From: Oscillospiraceae bacterium
Lineage (GTDB): Bacteria > Bacillota > Clostridia > Oscillospirales > Ruminococcaceae
Direction of reading: 5' to 3'
DNA: 64,000 bases
NCBI GenBank assembly: GCA_900770195.1
Contig: CAAGJI010000060.1
Span: 1 to 64,000, forward strand
The position numbers were made by a program, and so were the translations under genes. Under the pieces are notes generated by a model, which was not told where the DNA came from, searched no databases, and worked only from the letters and a program-made list of their open reading frames with translations. Positions 36,123 through 45,566 of the stretch are shown here, piece after piece. Positions within the stretch are counted from its first letter, which is position 1; each line of letters opens with the position of its first letter.

Positions 36123-38726
36123 ATGATACCAAAAGGATTAAACAGCAGGGAAGTTGAAGAAAGTCGAAAAAAAAGCGGCCCGAATATTTTAACACAATTA
36201 CCGCCTGATCCGCTTTGGAAAAAGATTTTAAGACAGTTTACAGACCCAATGATTATAATACTTCTTGTTGCACTTGCAATTCAGGTTGTTTTGTTTATTT
36301 TAGGGCAATCTGAATGGTTTGAACCTGTTGGTGTTCTTATAGCTATTTTAATAGCGAACGGAGTTTCATCTATTAGCGAAGCAAAACAGGAAAGCAAGGC
36401 ACTTAATTTAAAAAATGAAGTTGAATCAAAAGAAGTATGTAAAGTAATACGAGATGGAAAACTTGACGAAATAAATATAAGTGAAGTCGTTGCAGGAGAT
36501 GTTGTATATCTTCAGTCAGGCGATAAAATACCTGCTGACGGAATTATTTTGCAGGGTGAAATAACAGTTGACCAGTCATCTTTGAATGGTGAAACAGAAG
36601 AAGCGGAAAAAAATCCATATACAAAAGATATTGAATATAATGTAAAAGATTTGCTTAATCCATGCTATGTATACAGAGGAACTGTTGTTTGCAGCGGTGA
36701 AGCATATCTTGAAGTTAAAGTTGTGGGAGATAAAACACTTTTTGGTGAACTTGCACTTGAAGTTCAGGAAGAAAAAAGAAAAACACCTCTCCAGATAAAA
36801 CTTACAAAACTTGCAAAACAAATATCAAAATTCGGCTATATAGGTGCAATTTCAATTATTGCGGTTATACTTTTGAAAACAATATTTTCAGGAGAAATGC
36901 CGCAGGATATTTATGAATGGGTAAGGCTTATACTGAACGCTGTAACGGTTTCTGTGACGGTTATTGTGTGTGCAGTACCTGAGGGGCTGCCAATGCTTAC
37001 ATCTATTCTGCTGTCCTTCCAGAGTATCAGAATGGCGAAGGATAATGTGCTTGTTCATAAAATAAACGGGCTTGAAACAGCAGGCAGCATTAATATTTTA
37101 TTTAGTGACAAAACAGGCACAATAACAGAGGGAAAACTTTCAGTAACTGAATTTGCATCGGGAAATGGTTTTACATTTAAAAATTTTTCAGAAATAAACA
37201 ATATTTATTCAGATAAAATAATAACAGCAACAGGTGTAAATAACAGTGCTTCATCATCTGACGGAAAAGTAATAGGCGGAAACAGCACAGACCGTGCATT
37301 GATGGGCTTTTTAATAAAGAATAATTATGCAGACAGAATAAAAAATGAAAAAATAATTCATATGAATGCATTTGATTCAAAGAAAAAATATTCATCTGCA
37401 AAAATAAAAGAAGATGATAATTCAAAAGCTTTGTATATAAAAGGTGCACCTGAAAAAATAATTTCAAGATGTTCAAAATATATTGATGCAGACGGAAATA
37501 TAGAAGATTTTTCAGATAAAAGCATTATAAACGAATATATAAATAAACAGGCAGCATTATCAATGCGACTGCTTGCAGCGGCATATTCTGAAACAGGCGA
37601 AGAAGATTCAGACCTTGTATTTATATGTGTAATAAGCATAAGGGATAATGTCAGAAAAGAAGCAGTTGAGGCAATAAATGAAGTTAAAAATGCAGGCATA
37701 CAGGTTGTTATGGTAACAGGCGACAGAAAAGAAACCGCCATGGCAATTGCAAAAGATGCAGGTATTTTGAAAAATCCCGATGATATAGCAATAACATCAG
37801 CAGAACTTGCAGAAAAAACAGATGATGAAGTAAAGGAAATGCTTCCACATTTAAGAGTTGTATCACGTGCTTTGCCAACGGATAAAAGCCGTCTTGTAAG
37901 ACTTGCACAGGAACTTGATTATGTAGTCGGAATGACAGGTGACGGTGTAAACGATTCACCGGCACTCAAAAAAGCAGATGTGGGTTTTGCAATGGGAAGC
38001 GGAACGGAAGTTGCAAAAGAAGCGGGAGATATAACTGTTCTTGATGACAATTTTCTTTCAATTGAAAAAGCCATACTTTATGGCAGAACAATGTTTATAA
38101 ACATAAGAAAATTCCTCATTTTCCAGCTTACAATAAACGTTGCAGCAGTTCTTATATGCTTTTTAGGTCCATTATTCGGTGAAAACACAGTACTTACAGT
38201 AACACAGCTTTTGCTTATAAATCTTGCAATGGATACACTTGCGGCAATTGCATTCGGAAGTGAACCTGCAAACAGAAGATTTATGAAAAATAAACCTGTT
38301 CCAAGGAGTGAGGGAATTGTAAACAAAAGTATGTTTGTTCAGATTCTGATAAATGCATCTTATATAACAGTTGTCTGTCTTGGAATATTATTTGTTCCAT
38401 TCATTAAAAATCTTTTTGGCGATGTTGATACGACTTATTTAAAATCGGCACTTTTTGCAACATTTGTTATGGCAATAACATTCAACGGATTCAATGCAAG
38501 AACAGGAAATTTAAATGTTTTTGAGGGACTTAATAAAAATAAGAATTTTATTATAGTAATGCTTTCAATATTTGTTATGCAGTTTGTTTTTGTAACATTC
38601 GGAGGAAAATTCCTTTCTGTAGAAAGTCTTGATGTTAAATCCTGGATTATATGCATTATATTGGCATTACTTGTTATACCTATTGATATGATAAGAAAAG
38701 CCATTTTGAAAAAAATAAGAAATTAA
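36123..38726 (+). CDS. P-type cation ATPase, Ca2+-type (P2)
   Basis: An 867-residue ion pump started at the ATG at 36123 after AAAAGGAGAG. The N-terminal cation ATPase segment (GLNSREVEESRKKSGPN) comes first. The actuator loop reads NGETEEAEK where TGES is usual, and the ion-site motif VCAVPEGLPML (M4) is typical of Ca2+ pumps. Phosphorylation Asp329 is in FSDKTGTITEG. KGAPEKI and GDGVNDSPALKKADVGFAMG follow. There are about ten membrane helices. It resembles PMCA/Lmo0841-type Ca2+ exporters in length (about 880). Ca2+ specificity is inferred from the PEGLP motif. Confidence 0.9.
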   Translation: MIPKGLNSREVEESRKKSGPNILTQLPPDPLWKKILRQFTDPMIIILLVALAIQVVLFILGQSEWFEPVGVLIAILIANGVSSISEAKQESKALNLKNEVESKEVCKVIRDGKLDEINISEVVAGDVVYLQSGDKIPADGIILQGEITVDQSSLNGETEEAEKNPYTKDIEYNVKDLLNPCYVYRGTVVCSGEAYLEVKVVGDKTLFGELALEVQEEKRKTPLQIKLTKLAKQISKFGYIGAISIIAVILLKTIFSGEMPQDIYEWVRLILNAVTVSVTVIVCAVPEGLPMLTSILLSFQSIRMAKDNVLVHKINGLETAGSINILFSDKTGTITEGKLSVTEFASGNGFTFKNFSEINNIYSDKIITATGVNNSASSSDGKVIGGNSTDRALMGFLIKNNYADRIKNEKIIHMNAFDSKKKYSSAKIKEDDNSKALYIKGAPEKIISRCSKYIDADGNIEDFSDKSIINEYINKQAALSMRLLAAAYSETGEEDSDLVFICVISIRDNVRKEAVEAINEVKNAGIQVVMVTGDRKETAMAIAKDAGILKNPDDIAITSAELAEKTDDEVKEMLPHLRVVSRALPTDKSRLVRLAQELDYVVGMTGDGVNDSPALKKADVGFAMGSGTEVAKEAGDITVLDDNFLSIEKAILYGRTMFINIRKFLIFQLTINVAAVLICFLGPLFGENTVLTVTQLLLINLAMDTLAAIAFGSEPANRRFMKNKPVPRSEGIVNKSMFVQILINASYITVVCLGILFVPFIKNLFGDVDTTYLKSALFATFVMAITFNGFNARTGNLNVFEGLNKNKNFIIVMLSIFVMQFVFVTFGGKFLSVESLDVKSWIICIILALLVIPIDMIRKAILKKIRN

Positions 38727-38730
38727 ACAT

Positions 38731-38935
38731 AAAGCCTCTCTGAATATTCAGGGAGGAACTTTTTTGTTTAATTAGGAAGCGGCGTGTCGCCGCAGCCAAG
38801 TCACCCCACGTTACAAAAACAAAATGGTAATCTTTTTGGTTAAAGCCCCTGCCAGGGGCAATTTTTCTAATGTGTTCCAAAAATGGTGACACCACAATTC
38901 CTCACTCCTCATTCCTGATTCTTCTTTCAGGAAAA
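38731..38935. repeat. decayed intergenic repeat, copy B
   Basis: The start (AAAGCCTCTCTGAATATTCA, then GGGAGG and a T-run) folds into a hairpin that can also terminate the ATPase transcript. The middle has GGCGTGTCGCCGC and GCCCCTGCCAGGGGC palindromes. The end (GACACCACAATTCCTCACTC, then CTCATTCCTGATTC) matches copy A at 33888-33990. It looks like a dispersed mobile or REP-like element without genes. Confidence 0.6.
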
Positions 38936-39236
38936 ATTCTATTGCAAAAAAAGCTGTATTATGATATAATATGTTATAATAAAAAATAAAGGAGTATACA
39001 TCTTATTGAAAAACATTGATAGATGTTTATGTTAATTTTTTATAAACAACGGGGATTATAGAGGAATTAAAATATTGACTTCTTTGAGCGTATCTAATTA
39101 GATTTCCCCTTTACATTTTTTCAAGTTTTTCCATAATACTTGACAAATTGCTTATAATAATGTAAAATATAAGTATGGGTTTGGTGCAGATGTAAAGCTG
39201 TCCAAATAATAAAACCGTGAAAGGAACTCAGAAACA
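38936..39236 (+). promoter_or_regulatory. aconitase upstream region with two promoters
   Basis: Two promoters are visible. TTGCAA (38942-38947) with TATAAT (38965-38970) lies upstream, and TTGACA (39140-39145) with TAAAAT (39163-39168) lies nearer the gene; both have 17-base spacers. After the first promoter, AAAGGAG (38988-38994) precedes TTG at 39006, which opens a nine-codon frame (MKNIDRCLC). It might be a leader peptide or chance. No other gene is seen in this stretch. Confidence 0.55.
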
Positions 39237-41177
39237 ATGGGACTTACTCTTACAGAGAAGATTTTAAAGGCACACCTCGTTGAAGGTGAGCTGAAAAGAG
39301 GAGAAGAAATCGGTATCCGTATCGATCAGACTTTAACTCAGGACGCAACAGGAACAATGGCATATCTTGAATTTGAAGCTATGGGTGTTCCACGTGTAAA
39401 AACAGAAAGAAGTGTTGCATATATCGACCACAACACACTTCAGAGCGGATTTGAAAATGCTGATGACCACAGATTTATCGGCAGTGTTGCAAAGAAGCAC
39501 GGAATTTATTTTTCACGTCCGGGTAATGGTATATGTCATCAGGTACATCTTGAAAGATTCGGTATACCTGGAAAAACTCTTATAGGTTCAGACAGTCATA
39601 CACCGACAGGCGGCGGTATCGGTATGATAGCAATGGGTGCAGGCGGTCTTGATGTTGCAGTTGCAATGGGCGGCGGTACATATTATATCACTTGTCCGAA
39701 AGTTGTTAAGGTAAATCTTACAGGCAAACTTTCACCATGGGTTGCTGCAAAAGACGTTATTCTTGAGGTTTTAAGAAGACTTTCAGTTAAGGGCGGCGTT
39801 GGTAAAGTTATTGAATACTGCGGCGAAGGTGTTAAGACTTTATCAGTACCTGAAAGAGCAACTATAACAAATATGGGGGCGGAACTTGGTGCAACAACCT
39901 CAATTTTCCCTTCAGATGAAATTACAAGAGAATTTTTAAAGGCACAGGACAGAGAAGAAGTATGGACATCTCTTTCAGCTGACCCTGATGCAGTTTATGA
40001 TGAAGAAGTTGACATTGATTTAAGCGAACTCGTTCCGCTTGCAGCATGTCCTCATTCACCTGATAATGTTAAAACAGTTGAAGAAATCGGAAAACTTAAA
40101 GTTGATCAGGTATGTATCGGTTCATGCACAAACTCATCACTTCTTGATATGATGAAAGTTGCACATATATTAAAGGGTAAAACAGTAAATCCTGATGTTT
40201 CACTTGCAATAGCACCAGGTTCAAAGCAGGTTCTTAATATGATTGCCGAAAACGGCGTTCTTGCAACTCTTATTGCAGCAGGTGCAAGAATACTTGAAAG
40301 TGCTTGCGGACCTTGCATAGGTATGGGACAGGCTCCAAATAGTGGCGGTATTTCACTCAGAACATTTAACCGTAATTTCCTTGGAAGAAGTGGAACAAAA
40401 GATGGTCAGATATACCTTGTATCACCTGAAATGGCAGCAGCTTCAGCTATAACAGGTTATCTTACAGACCCGAGAACACTTGGCGATATGCCTGAATTTG
40501 TTCTTCCTGAAAAGTTTGACATAAACGATAATATGATTGTTCCTCCTGTTGATGAAAAGGATATGGACAGTGTTGAAATTCTCAGAGGACCAAACATAAA
40601 GCCATTCCCTGACACAGCACCTCTTGAAGAAACAATTTCAGTACCATGTTCACTTAAAGTAGGCGATAATATCACAACAGACCATATTATGCCTGCCGGT
40701 GCAAAAATTCTTCCGCTTCGTTCAAATATTCCTGCAATTTCACAGCATTGCTTCACAGTATGCGATGAAAATTTCCCTAAGCGTGCGAAGGAACTTGGTT
40801 CAAGCATTATCGTAGGAGGTTCAAACTATGGACAGGGTTCATCACGTGAACACGCAGCACTTGCACCTCTTTATCTTGGCGTTAAGGCAGTGCTTGTTAA
40901 GTCATTTGCAAGAATCCACAGAGCAAACCTTGTAAACGCAGGTATTCTTCCGCTTACATTTGTAAATGAATCTGATTATGATAAAATTTCAGAAGGCGAC
41001 AAGCTTGAACTTGCAACTATCCGTGCAGATGTAACAGCAGGCAAGCAGGAAATAACACTTGTAAACAAGACAACAGGCGAAAATATTCCTGTACTTTGCG
41101 AACTTACAGAAAGACAGAAAGATATAATTCTTGCAGGCGGTCTTCTTGACTACACAAGAGAAAAACTCAGCAAATGA
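39237..41177 (+). CDS. acn: aconitate hydratase
   Basis: A 646-residue [4Fe-4S] enzyme isomerising citrate to isocitrate. Cluster Cys residues lie in QVCIGSCTNSS and CGPCIGMGQAP. The swivelling C-terminal domain carries CSLKVGDNITTDHIMPAG and GSNYGQGSSREHAALAPLYLG. It is the short type related to mitochondrial and archaeal aconitases, clearly shorter than the ~900-residue AcnA. It heads an operon with two small membrane proteins and icd. The set makes 2-oxoglutarate for glutamate; no citrate synthase gene is nearby. Confidence 0.95.
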   Translation: MGLTLTEKILKAHLVEGELKRGEEIGIRIDQTLTQDATGTMAYLEFEAMGVPRVKTERSVAYIDHNTLQSGFENADDHRFIGSVAKKHGIYFSRPGNGICHQVHLERFGIPGKTLIGSDSHTPTGGGIGMIAMGAGGLDVAVAMGGGTYYITCPKVVKVNLTGKLSPWVAAKDVILEVLRRLSVKGGVGKVIEYCGEGVKTLSVPERATITNMGAELGATTSIFPSDEITREFLKAQDREEVWTSLSADPDAVYDEEVDIDLSELVPLAACPHSPDNVKTVEEIGKLKVDQVCIGSCTNSSLLDMMKVAHILKGKTVNPDVSLAIAPGSKQVLNMIAENGVLATLIAAGARILESACGPCIGMGQAPNSGGISLRTFNRNFLGRSGTKDGQIYLVSPEMAAASAITGYLTDPRTLGDMPEFVLPEKFDINDNMIVPPVDEKDMDSVEILRGPNIKPFPDTAPLEETISVPCSLKVGDNITTDHIMPAGAKILPLRSNIPAISQHCFTVCDENFPKRAKELGSSIIVGGSNYGQGSSREHAALAPLYLGVKAVLVKSFARIHRANLVNAGILPLTFVNESDYDKISEGDKLELATIRADVTAGKQEITLVNKTTGENIPVLCELTERQKDIILAGGLLDYTREKLSK

Positions 41178-41395
41178 TAAATAGCTTCATTCAAGCCTCT
41201 CATGTGTACGTTCCGAGAGTTGTACATATCAGAACAAAAGGCGAACTTATTGCAGTTATTGCTGCAATCATTATATATTTTGCAGTTAATTTTATTATGC
41301 AGAGCAAATGTAAAAATATGACGCAGAAGAAGATAAACATAATATCTGTTGTGGTTGCGGTAATAGCAGCGGTATTTTTGATTTTTATGATTTGA
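41174..41395 (+). CDS. small membrane protein, unknown
   Basis: A 73-residue protein overlapping the aconitase stop by four bases (ATGA). It has two predicted membrane helices (about 24-42 and 53-72) and a short basic loop between them (QSKCKNMTQKKIN). I do not recognise a family. Its place between acn and icd suggests co-translation. Confidence 0.65.
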   Translation: MINSFIQASHVYVPRVVHIRTKGELIAVIAAIIIYFAVNFIMQSKCKNMTQKKINIISVVVAVIAAVFLIFMI

Positions 41396-41775
41396 CTAAA
41401 ATGTACAGTAAGAAATATTTCACATTTGAAGAAGTTTCAAAAGATGAAAAACTTTCAGAAATGCTTGAAAAATCGCAGAAAAAGCAAAAACGAAAAGACA
41501 AAGCTGTTAAAAATCTGGTGATTGCCTGTTTTATTGTGGCAATAGCCTTGATAATCTGTTATTATGTTTACAGATCTGTCAGAGCATATTATCAGTTGAA
41601 AATTATTGCAGGAGATTTTATATCAGCTCCTCTAAGGACAATAATAATTATCCTCATTTCTGTTATTGTAACGCTTTTGTTATACAAAGCAAAAAACAGC
41701 ACAGAGGAAAAATATAAAAAACTCAGGAAGGAAAAAGCAAATGGCAAAAATTCAGATGAAAACTCCGCTCGTTGA
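41392..41775 (+). CDS. small membrane protein, unknown
   Basis: A 127-residue protein whose TTG start overlaps the previous stop; ATG at 41401 is an alternative, and neither has a good ribosome site. Charged N-terminus ([20 protein letters not shown]), two membrane helices (about 42-62 and 80-98) and a Lys/Glu-rich C-terminal tail. The last 35 bases overlap the start of icd in another frame. No family was recognised. It may couple translation of icd. Confidence 0.6.
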   Translation: MTKMYSKKYFTFEEVSKDEKLSEMLEKSQKKQKRKDKAVKNLVIACFIVAIALIICYYVYRSVRAYYQLKIIAGDFISAPLRTIIIILISVIVTLLLYKAKNSTEEKYKKLRKEKANGKNSDENSAR

Positions 41776-42952
41776 AATGGACGGAGATGAAATGACAAGA
41801 GTTTTGTGGCAGTGGATAAAGGATATTCTTATAAATCCTTACGTTGACCTCAAAACAGAATACTACGACCTCGGTCTTGAAAATCGTGAAAAGACAAAGG
41901 ACAAAGTAACAATCGATTCAGCAGAAGCAACAAAGAAATATGGCGTTGCTGTTAAGTGTGCAACAATTACACCGAATGCTGCAAGAATGCCTGAATACAA
42001 TCTTACTCAGATGTGGAAGTCGCCAAACGGCACAATCCGTGCAGCACTTGACGGAACAGTTTTCAGAACACCTATTCTTGTTAAAGGCATCACTCCATAT
42101 ATTCCGACATGGACAGCACCTATAACAATTGCACGTCATGCATATGGTGACGTTTATAAAAATACTGAAATGCAGGTTAAACAGGGTTCAAAAGCTGAAC
42201 TTGTTGTAACAAATCCTGACGGTTCAGAAAACAGAGAACTCATCTATAATTTTGAAGACGGCGACGGTATTATTCAGGGTCTTCACAACAAGGATAAGTC
42301 TATTGAAGGTTTTGCAAGAGCTTGCCTTAACTATGGTCTTGACTTAAAGCAGGACGTATGGTTTGCAACAAAAGATACTATTTCAAAGAAATATGACCAC
42401 AGATTCAAGGATATTTTCAATGAAATATATGAAAAGGAATACAAAGAAAAGTACGAAGCAGCAGGAATTGAATATTTCTACACACTTATTGATGATGCAG
42501 TAGCAAGAGTTATCCGTTCAAACGGCGGTTTTATCTGGGCTTGCAAGAACTATGACGGCGATGTTATGTCTGATATGGTTTCTACGGCTTATGGAAGCCT
42601 TGCAATGATGACATCAGTACTTGTATCTCCAACAGGAATATACGAATATGAAGCCGCACATGGTACTGTACAGCGTCATTATTATAAGTATCTTAAAGGT
42701 GAAGAAACATCAACAAACTCAGTTGCAACAATATTTGCATGGAGTGGTGCTTTCCGTAAGAGAGGCGAACTTGATAATCTTCCTGAACTTGTTGAATATG
42801 CTGACAAGCTTGAAAAAGCTACAATTCAGACAATTGAAGACGGTATTATGACAGGTGACCTTTATCTTATTTCAAAGCTTGAAAACAAGAAAAAAGTTAA
42901 TTCAAAAGAATTTCTTGAAGCAATCAACGAAAGACTTGCAAAACTTATGTAA
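41741..42952 (+). CDS. icd: NADP-dependent isocitrate dehydrogenase, eukaryotic-like type
   Basis: A 403-residue enzyme converting isocitrate to 2-oxoglutarate. Signatures are [18 protein letters not shown] at the N-terminus, [19 protein letters not shown] (substrate Ser and Arg), and [20 protein letters not shown] (metal Asp). [14 protein letters not shown] also matches. This is the homodimeric type II family, shared with mitochondrial IDH1/2, not the E. coli Icd type. NADP use is known for that family. AGGAAGG lies within the upstream gene. Confidence 0.95.
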   Translation: MAKIQMKTPLVEMDGDEMTRVLWQWIKDILINPYVDLKTEYYDLGLENREKTKDKVTIDSAEATKKYGVAVKCATITPNAARMPEYNLTQMWKSPNGTIRAALDGTVFRTPILVKGITPYIPTWTAPITIARHAYGDVYKNTEMQVKQGSKAELVVTNPDGSENRELIYNFEDGDGIIQGLHNKDKSIEGFARACLNYGLDLKQDVWFATKDTISKKYDHRFKDIFNEIYEKEYKEKYEAAGIEYFYTLIDDAVARVIRSNGGFIWACKNYDGDVMSDMVSTAYGSLAMMTSVLVSPTGIYEYEAAHGTVQRHYYKYLKGEETSTNSVATIFAWSGAFRKRGELDNLPELVEYADKLEKATIQTIEDGIMTGDLYLISKLENKKKVNSKEFLEAINERLAKLM

Positions 42953-42973
42953 TTTATATTTCGTTGCATATAA

Positions 42974-43006
42974 AAAACGGGCAGCCTGCAAAGGCTGCCT
43001 CTTTTG
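42974..43006. terminator. terminator after icd
   Basis: GGCAGCCT (42980-42987) and AGGCTGCC (42992-42999) form a perfect stem around GCAA, with AAAAAA before and TCTTTTG after. It serves icd and, in reverse, the convergent Spo0A-like gene. Confidence 0.85.
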
Positions 43007-43025
43007 TAGTGAAAAAAATTAAAAA

Positions 43026-43778
43026 TCAATCTATGTAGGAAGTTCTTATTGAATCGGCGAAAGTTGTTATAAGCTGAAAACTTGTCGGCTTATGTTTCAT
43101 ATTATCGTGAATATAGGGACTTGTGTTCCACGCAACATTTATTGCATGTCTTATAGAACGGTCTATGCTTGATTGAGTAGCACCATGTTTCTGTGCAATT
43201 TCGGGACAAAGACTTTTTGTATAAGATATAAGACAGCCGTTTTTATTTTCAACACATAAAATAACAGCTTCTCTTAAATAATAATAACCTTTTATATTTG
43301 TTGGAATACCGCTTTTATTTATAAGTTCGGTTGCTTTCAGGTAAACCATTCTTCTTTTTTCATCTTCATCGATTTCTTTTGTGGTTGACAAGGTATCTTT
43401 TTTATCTTCGATTTTGGGAGCATCTTTTTCTATTATGGCAAGCATATCAGGTATATTGAAATTTCCTTCTTTGAGTGATAAAAAGCCGAATTGTTTGGCT
43501 ACAACATCGATAACTGCGGAATTATACGAATAAATAATAATTATTTTGGGAAGAAAAAAGATAGAACTTTTCAGATTATCAAAAAAAGTGAATATGTCCG
43601 TTTCCTCAATTCTGATAGGTGCAATTACAACGTCATATTTTGTGTTTTTTAAATATTCGGAAATAATTTCGACATTTGCTTTTTTTGTGCATACATTCGA
43701 ATAGTAGTTTTTTAAACTGTGAGCAAGTCCAACATGCTTTGATTCTTCGCCGATAATAAGAATTTTTTTATCTTCCAT
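43026..43778 (-). CDS. Spo0A-like regulator with degenerate receiver domain
   Basis: A 250-residue protein. Residues about 145-245 form a Spo0A-type DNA-binding domain: GIPTNIKGYYYLREAVIL and SLCPEIAQKHGATQSSIDRSIRHAI correspond closely to the Spo0A recognition region. The N-terminal ~115 residues keep a receiver-like pattern (KKILIIGEES, YDVVIAPIR, IIIIYSY, FGFLSLKEG). However, the phospho-acceptor Asp position is Pro54 and the other acidic-pocket residues are shifted or lost. It is therefore probably not phosphorylated like Spo0A. It may be a constitutive or ligand-controlled paralogue. It is divergent from an XRE regulator. Confidence 0.82.
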   Translation of the reverse strand: MEDKKILIIGEESKHVGLAHSLKNYYSNVCTKKANVEIISEYLKNTKYDVVIAPIRIEETDIFTFFDNLKSSIFFLPKIIIIYSYNSAVIDVVAKQFGFLSLKEGNFNIPDMLAIIEKDAPKIEDKKDTLSTTKEIDEDEKRRMVYLKATELINKSGIPTNIKGYYYLREAVILCVENKNGCLISYTKSLCPEIAQKHGATQSSIDRSIRHAINVAWNTSPYIHDNMKHKPTSFQLITTFADSIRTSYID

Positions 43779-43853
43779 AATCTTATACTCCCTATGGTTT
43801 AATATAATTTATTTTGTAATATTTCCCGTTTGCTTTGCAAAAGGATTAATTAT

Positions 43854-43882
43854 ATTATATACCAATAAAAGAAACTTGTCAA
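43854..43882 (-). promoter_or_regulatory. promoter of the Spo0A-like gene
   Basis: On the minus strand, TTGACA (complement of 43877-43882) and TATAAT (complement of 43854-43859) are 17 bases apart, about 75 bases before the start. Confidence 0.75.
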
Positions 43883-44051
43883 TACTTAAAGACAAAAAAA
43901 TGATAATAAATAAAATCTCTATGGTGAAATTTGTCTAAATAGAACTAAAAAAGCAGTATTAATTATATTCAGTAAAAATTAACAATTAAATATATAAAAA
44001 TTTATTTATATATGGTAAAATGATTCGGATAATAAAAGTGGGAGGGTCGAC

Positions 44052-44597
44052 ATGAGACCGGATGTAGCAGAAAGATTAAAGAAAGCAAGGATAGATTCAG
44101 GTATTTCTCAGGAGGAAGCAGCTGAAAAAATCGGTGTAAAGCGTTCAACTATAGGAAATTATGAAAACGGCATATCAACTCCTGATATTGAAAAATTTAT
44201 TGCCCTATGCAATTTATATAAAATGAACTATGTGAAAATGCTTGTTTATTATTATGGTTCACCTGATGGTATAATAAGCGGAACAGATGATATAATTTCT
44301 GACATAGTTTACTTAATAAGCACTTACGACGAAGATAAACTTAAAGAATTAAGATGGATTTTTTCGGGAAAACATGGAAAACGAGTTGACCCTTTGTTTC
44401 AGCTTGTGCTTATATATCTTCATCTTGACCTTGGTTCAAGAATTCATGCGACAGAATGGCTTTTTGGAATGTATTCTTCCCTGAAAGTACAGCATAAAAC
44501 AGTTAATGAAAATATTATGGAACCAAATTTTTCAAATGTTTTGTCATCTTTAAAAGATGCAAGAGAAGCTTATATTTATGGTAAGGATAATTATTGA
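44052..44597 (+). CDS. XRE-family helix-turn-helix regulator
   Basis: A 181-residue protein. The N-terminal HTH_3 domain (about 7-62) shows LKKARIDSGISQEEAAEKIGV, RSTIGNYENG and STPDIEKFIALCNLY. The remaining ~115 residues are helical with no recognised sensor domain. GGGAGGG lies 6 bases before the ATG. It is divergent from the Spo0A-like gene and upstream of tRNA-fMet. It could regulate the Spo0A-like gene or be a remnant of the neighbouring integrative element. Confidence 0.82.
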   Translation: MRPDVAERLKKARIDSGISQEEAAEKIGVKRSTIGNYENGISTPDIEKFIALCNLYKMNYVKMLVYYYGSPDGIISGTDDIISDIVYLISTYDEDKLKELRWIFSGKHGKRVDPLFQLVLIYLHLDLGSRIHATEWLFGMYSSLKVQHKTVNENIMEPNFSNVLSSLKDAREAYIYGKDNY

Positions 44598-44681
44598 TTG
44601 TGCATAGTACATATATATTTGCTGTAACACGTAATAAACATATCACATTTTCATATAATTATTTTTTTTTACGATTTTCTA

Positions 44682-44710
44682 TTGACAAATCAATTAAAAA
44701 GTGATATAAT
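44682..44710 (+). promoter_or_regulatory. promoter of tRNA-fMet
   Basis: TTGACA (44682-44687) and TATAAT (44705-44710) with a 17-base spacer, 12 bases ahead of the tRNA. Confidence 0.85.
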
Positions 44711-44722
44711 ATATAACGTTGA

Positions 44723-44799
<77 letters not shown>

Positions 44800-44829
44800 A
44801 ATAATGATTATCCTTATGGGTAATCCAAT

Positions 44830-44878
44830 GAAGAAAAAACACGCAATTTCGGTATTTTATCGAGGTGGCGTGTTTTTT
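44830..44878 (+). terminator. terminator after tRNA-fMet
   Basis: AAAAAACACGC and GCGTGTTTTTT form an 11-bp stem with a loop of about 23 bases, then TGTTG. Confidence 0.75.
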
Positions 44879-44922
44879 GTTGTCGTTTTAAAAAAATAAA
44901 TAATGTTACCGAAATATACCCC

Positions 44923-44944
44923 GTACCCTTACCATACCCTTACC
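44923..44944. repeat. 11-bp tandem repeat RTACCCTTACC
   Basis: GTACCCTTACC (44923-44933) and ATACCCTTACC (44934-44944) are adjacent, preceded by a partial ATATACCCC and followed by an inverted AAGGGTA near 44955. Short directly repeated arm-type sites bound by tyrosine integrases look like this, and an integrase gene lies 2 kb away. The role is inferred. Confidence 0.5.
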
Positions 44945-45110
44945 GATTTTCAGCAAGGGTATTTTTTGAGTTTTTTACAGGAATTTAGAGGAGAAAGGGT
45001 TTGAGAAATGTCTTTTTTGCTGTTGTTTTCAAAAAGTTTACAAATTGGGTTATCGCCGACTAATATAACCAATATTTTTTATGGGATTATCATCTTTTGC
45101 AAACTGGAAT

Positions 45111-45417
45111 TTATCCGTGTAAAATATAGCGAAACGGTGTTCCAGAATACTGTTCTGTTTCAATGACAGCAAAGTCATTGCATATTATAATAGCTGCCAT
45201 TCCATTTCCTAATACGGGACCTAATGCTTCCTCAAATGAAACGTATCTTTTGTCTAACTCTTTTTGATAAGCAATAACATAATTCCGGCACTTTATACTG
45301 TTTTGTGATTCTTAAAATTTCATCAGAAAACAGATCGTTCCTGCTATAAGTGATTCTTTTCGTATCTATCATATCTTCTGTACTATGACAAAAACACTCT
45401 ATTCCGTGTTGCCGCAC
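45111..45417 (-). pseudogene. frameshifted gene remnant, unknown family
   Basis: Minus-strand reading gives MIDTKRITYSRNDLFSDEIL followed by RITKQYK in one frame. It then continues, after a shift near 45295, as NYVIAYQKELDKRYVSFEEA, LGPVLGNGMAAIIICNDFAV and IETEQYSGTPFRYILHG to a stop at 45111. Both parts look like real protein, so a single frameshift is likely. The 5' end abuts the transposase remnant. No family was recognised. Confidence 0.5.
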
Positions 45418-45566
45418 CCAAACCTAACTCTCACTTTTGCAGCCTTTATCCAGCCGTACAGAGTACCTTCCGGGACTTTAAGCTCCTTCGCTGCATTGCT
45501 GTTTCAAATTTTTCTCGCAAGCAGCACCGCCTGCACCTTATATTCTTTGTCGTATTTTTGTGACAT
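45399..45566 (-). mobile_element. IS transposase (IS3 OrfA-like) remnant
   Basis: A start codon behind AGGAGG opens MSQKYDKEYKVQAVLLARKI, then an in-frame TGA (complement of 45504-45506). The frame goes on as NSNAAKELKVPEGTLYGWIK and AAKVRV. The helix-turn-helix NAAKELKVPEGTLYGWIKA is typical of IS3-family OrfA or similar transposase N-termini. Only about 55 codons remain, with no OrfB. It is an inactive fragment that disrupts the neighbouring genes. Confidence 0.65.

Larger units (their letters stand above)
44800..45110. other. non-coding stretch after tRNA-fMet
   Basis: It holds the tRNA terminator and an 11-bp tandem repeat (listed separately). The rest, about 44950-45110, shows no credible gene and begins the decayed mobile region. 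Confidence 0.6.

Noticed and set aside
39000..39130. Riboswitch before aconitase
   Set aside because: GGGGA...TCCCC can pair over a long distance, but I could not fit any known riboswitch core and the pairing is weak.
43877..44051. Promoter for the XRE gene
   Set aside because: A TAAAAT near 44015 is possible as -10, but no -35 at the right distance was convincing.
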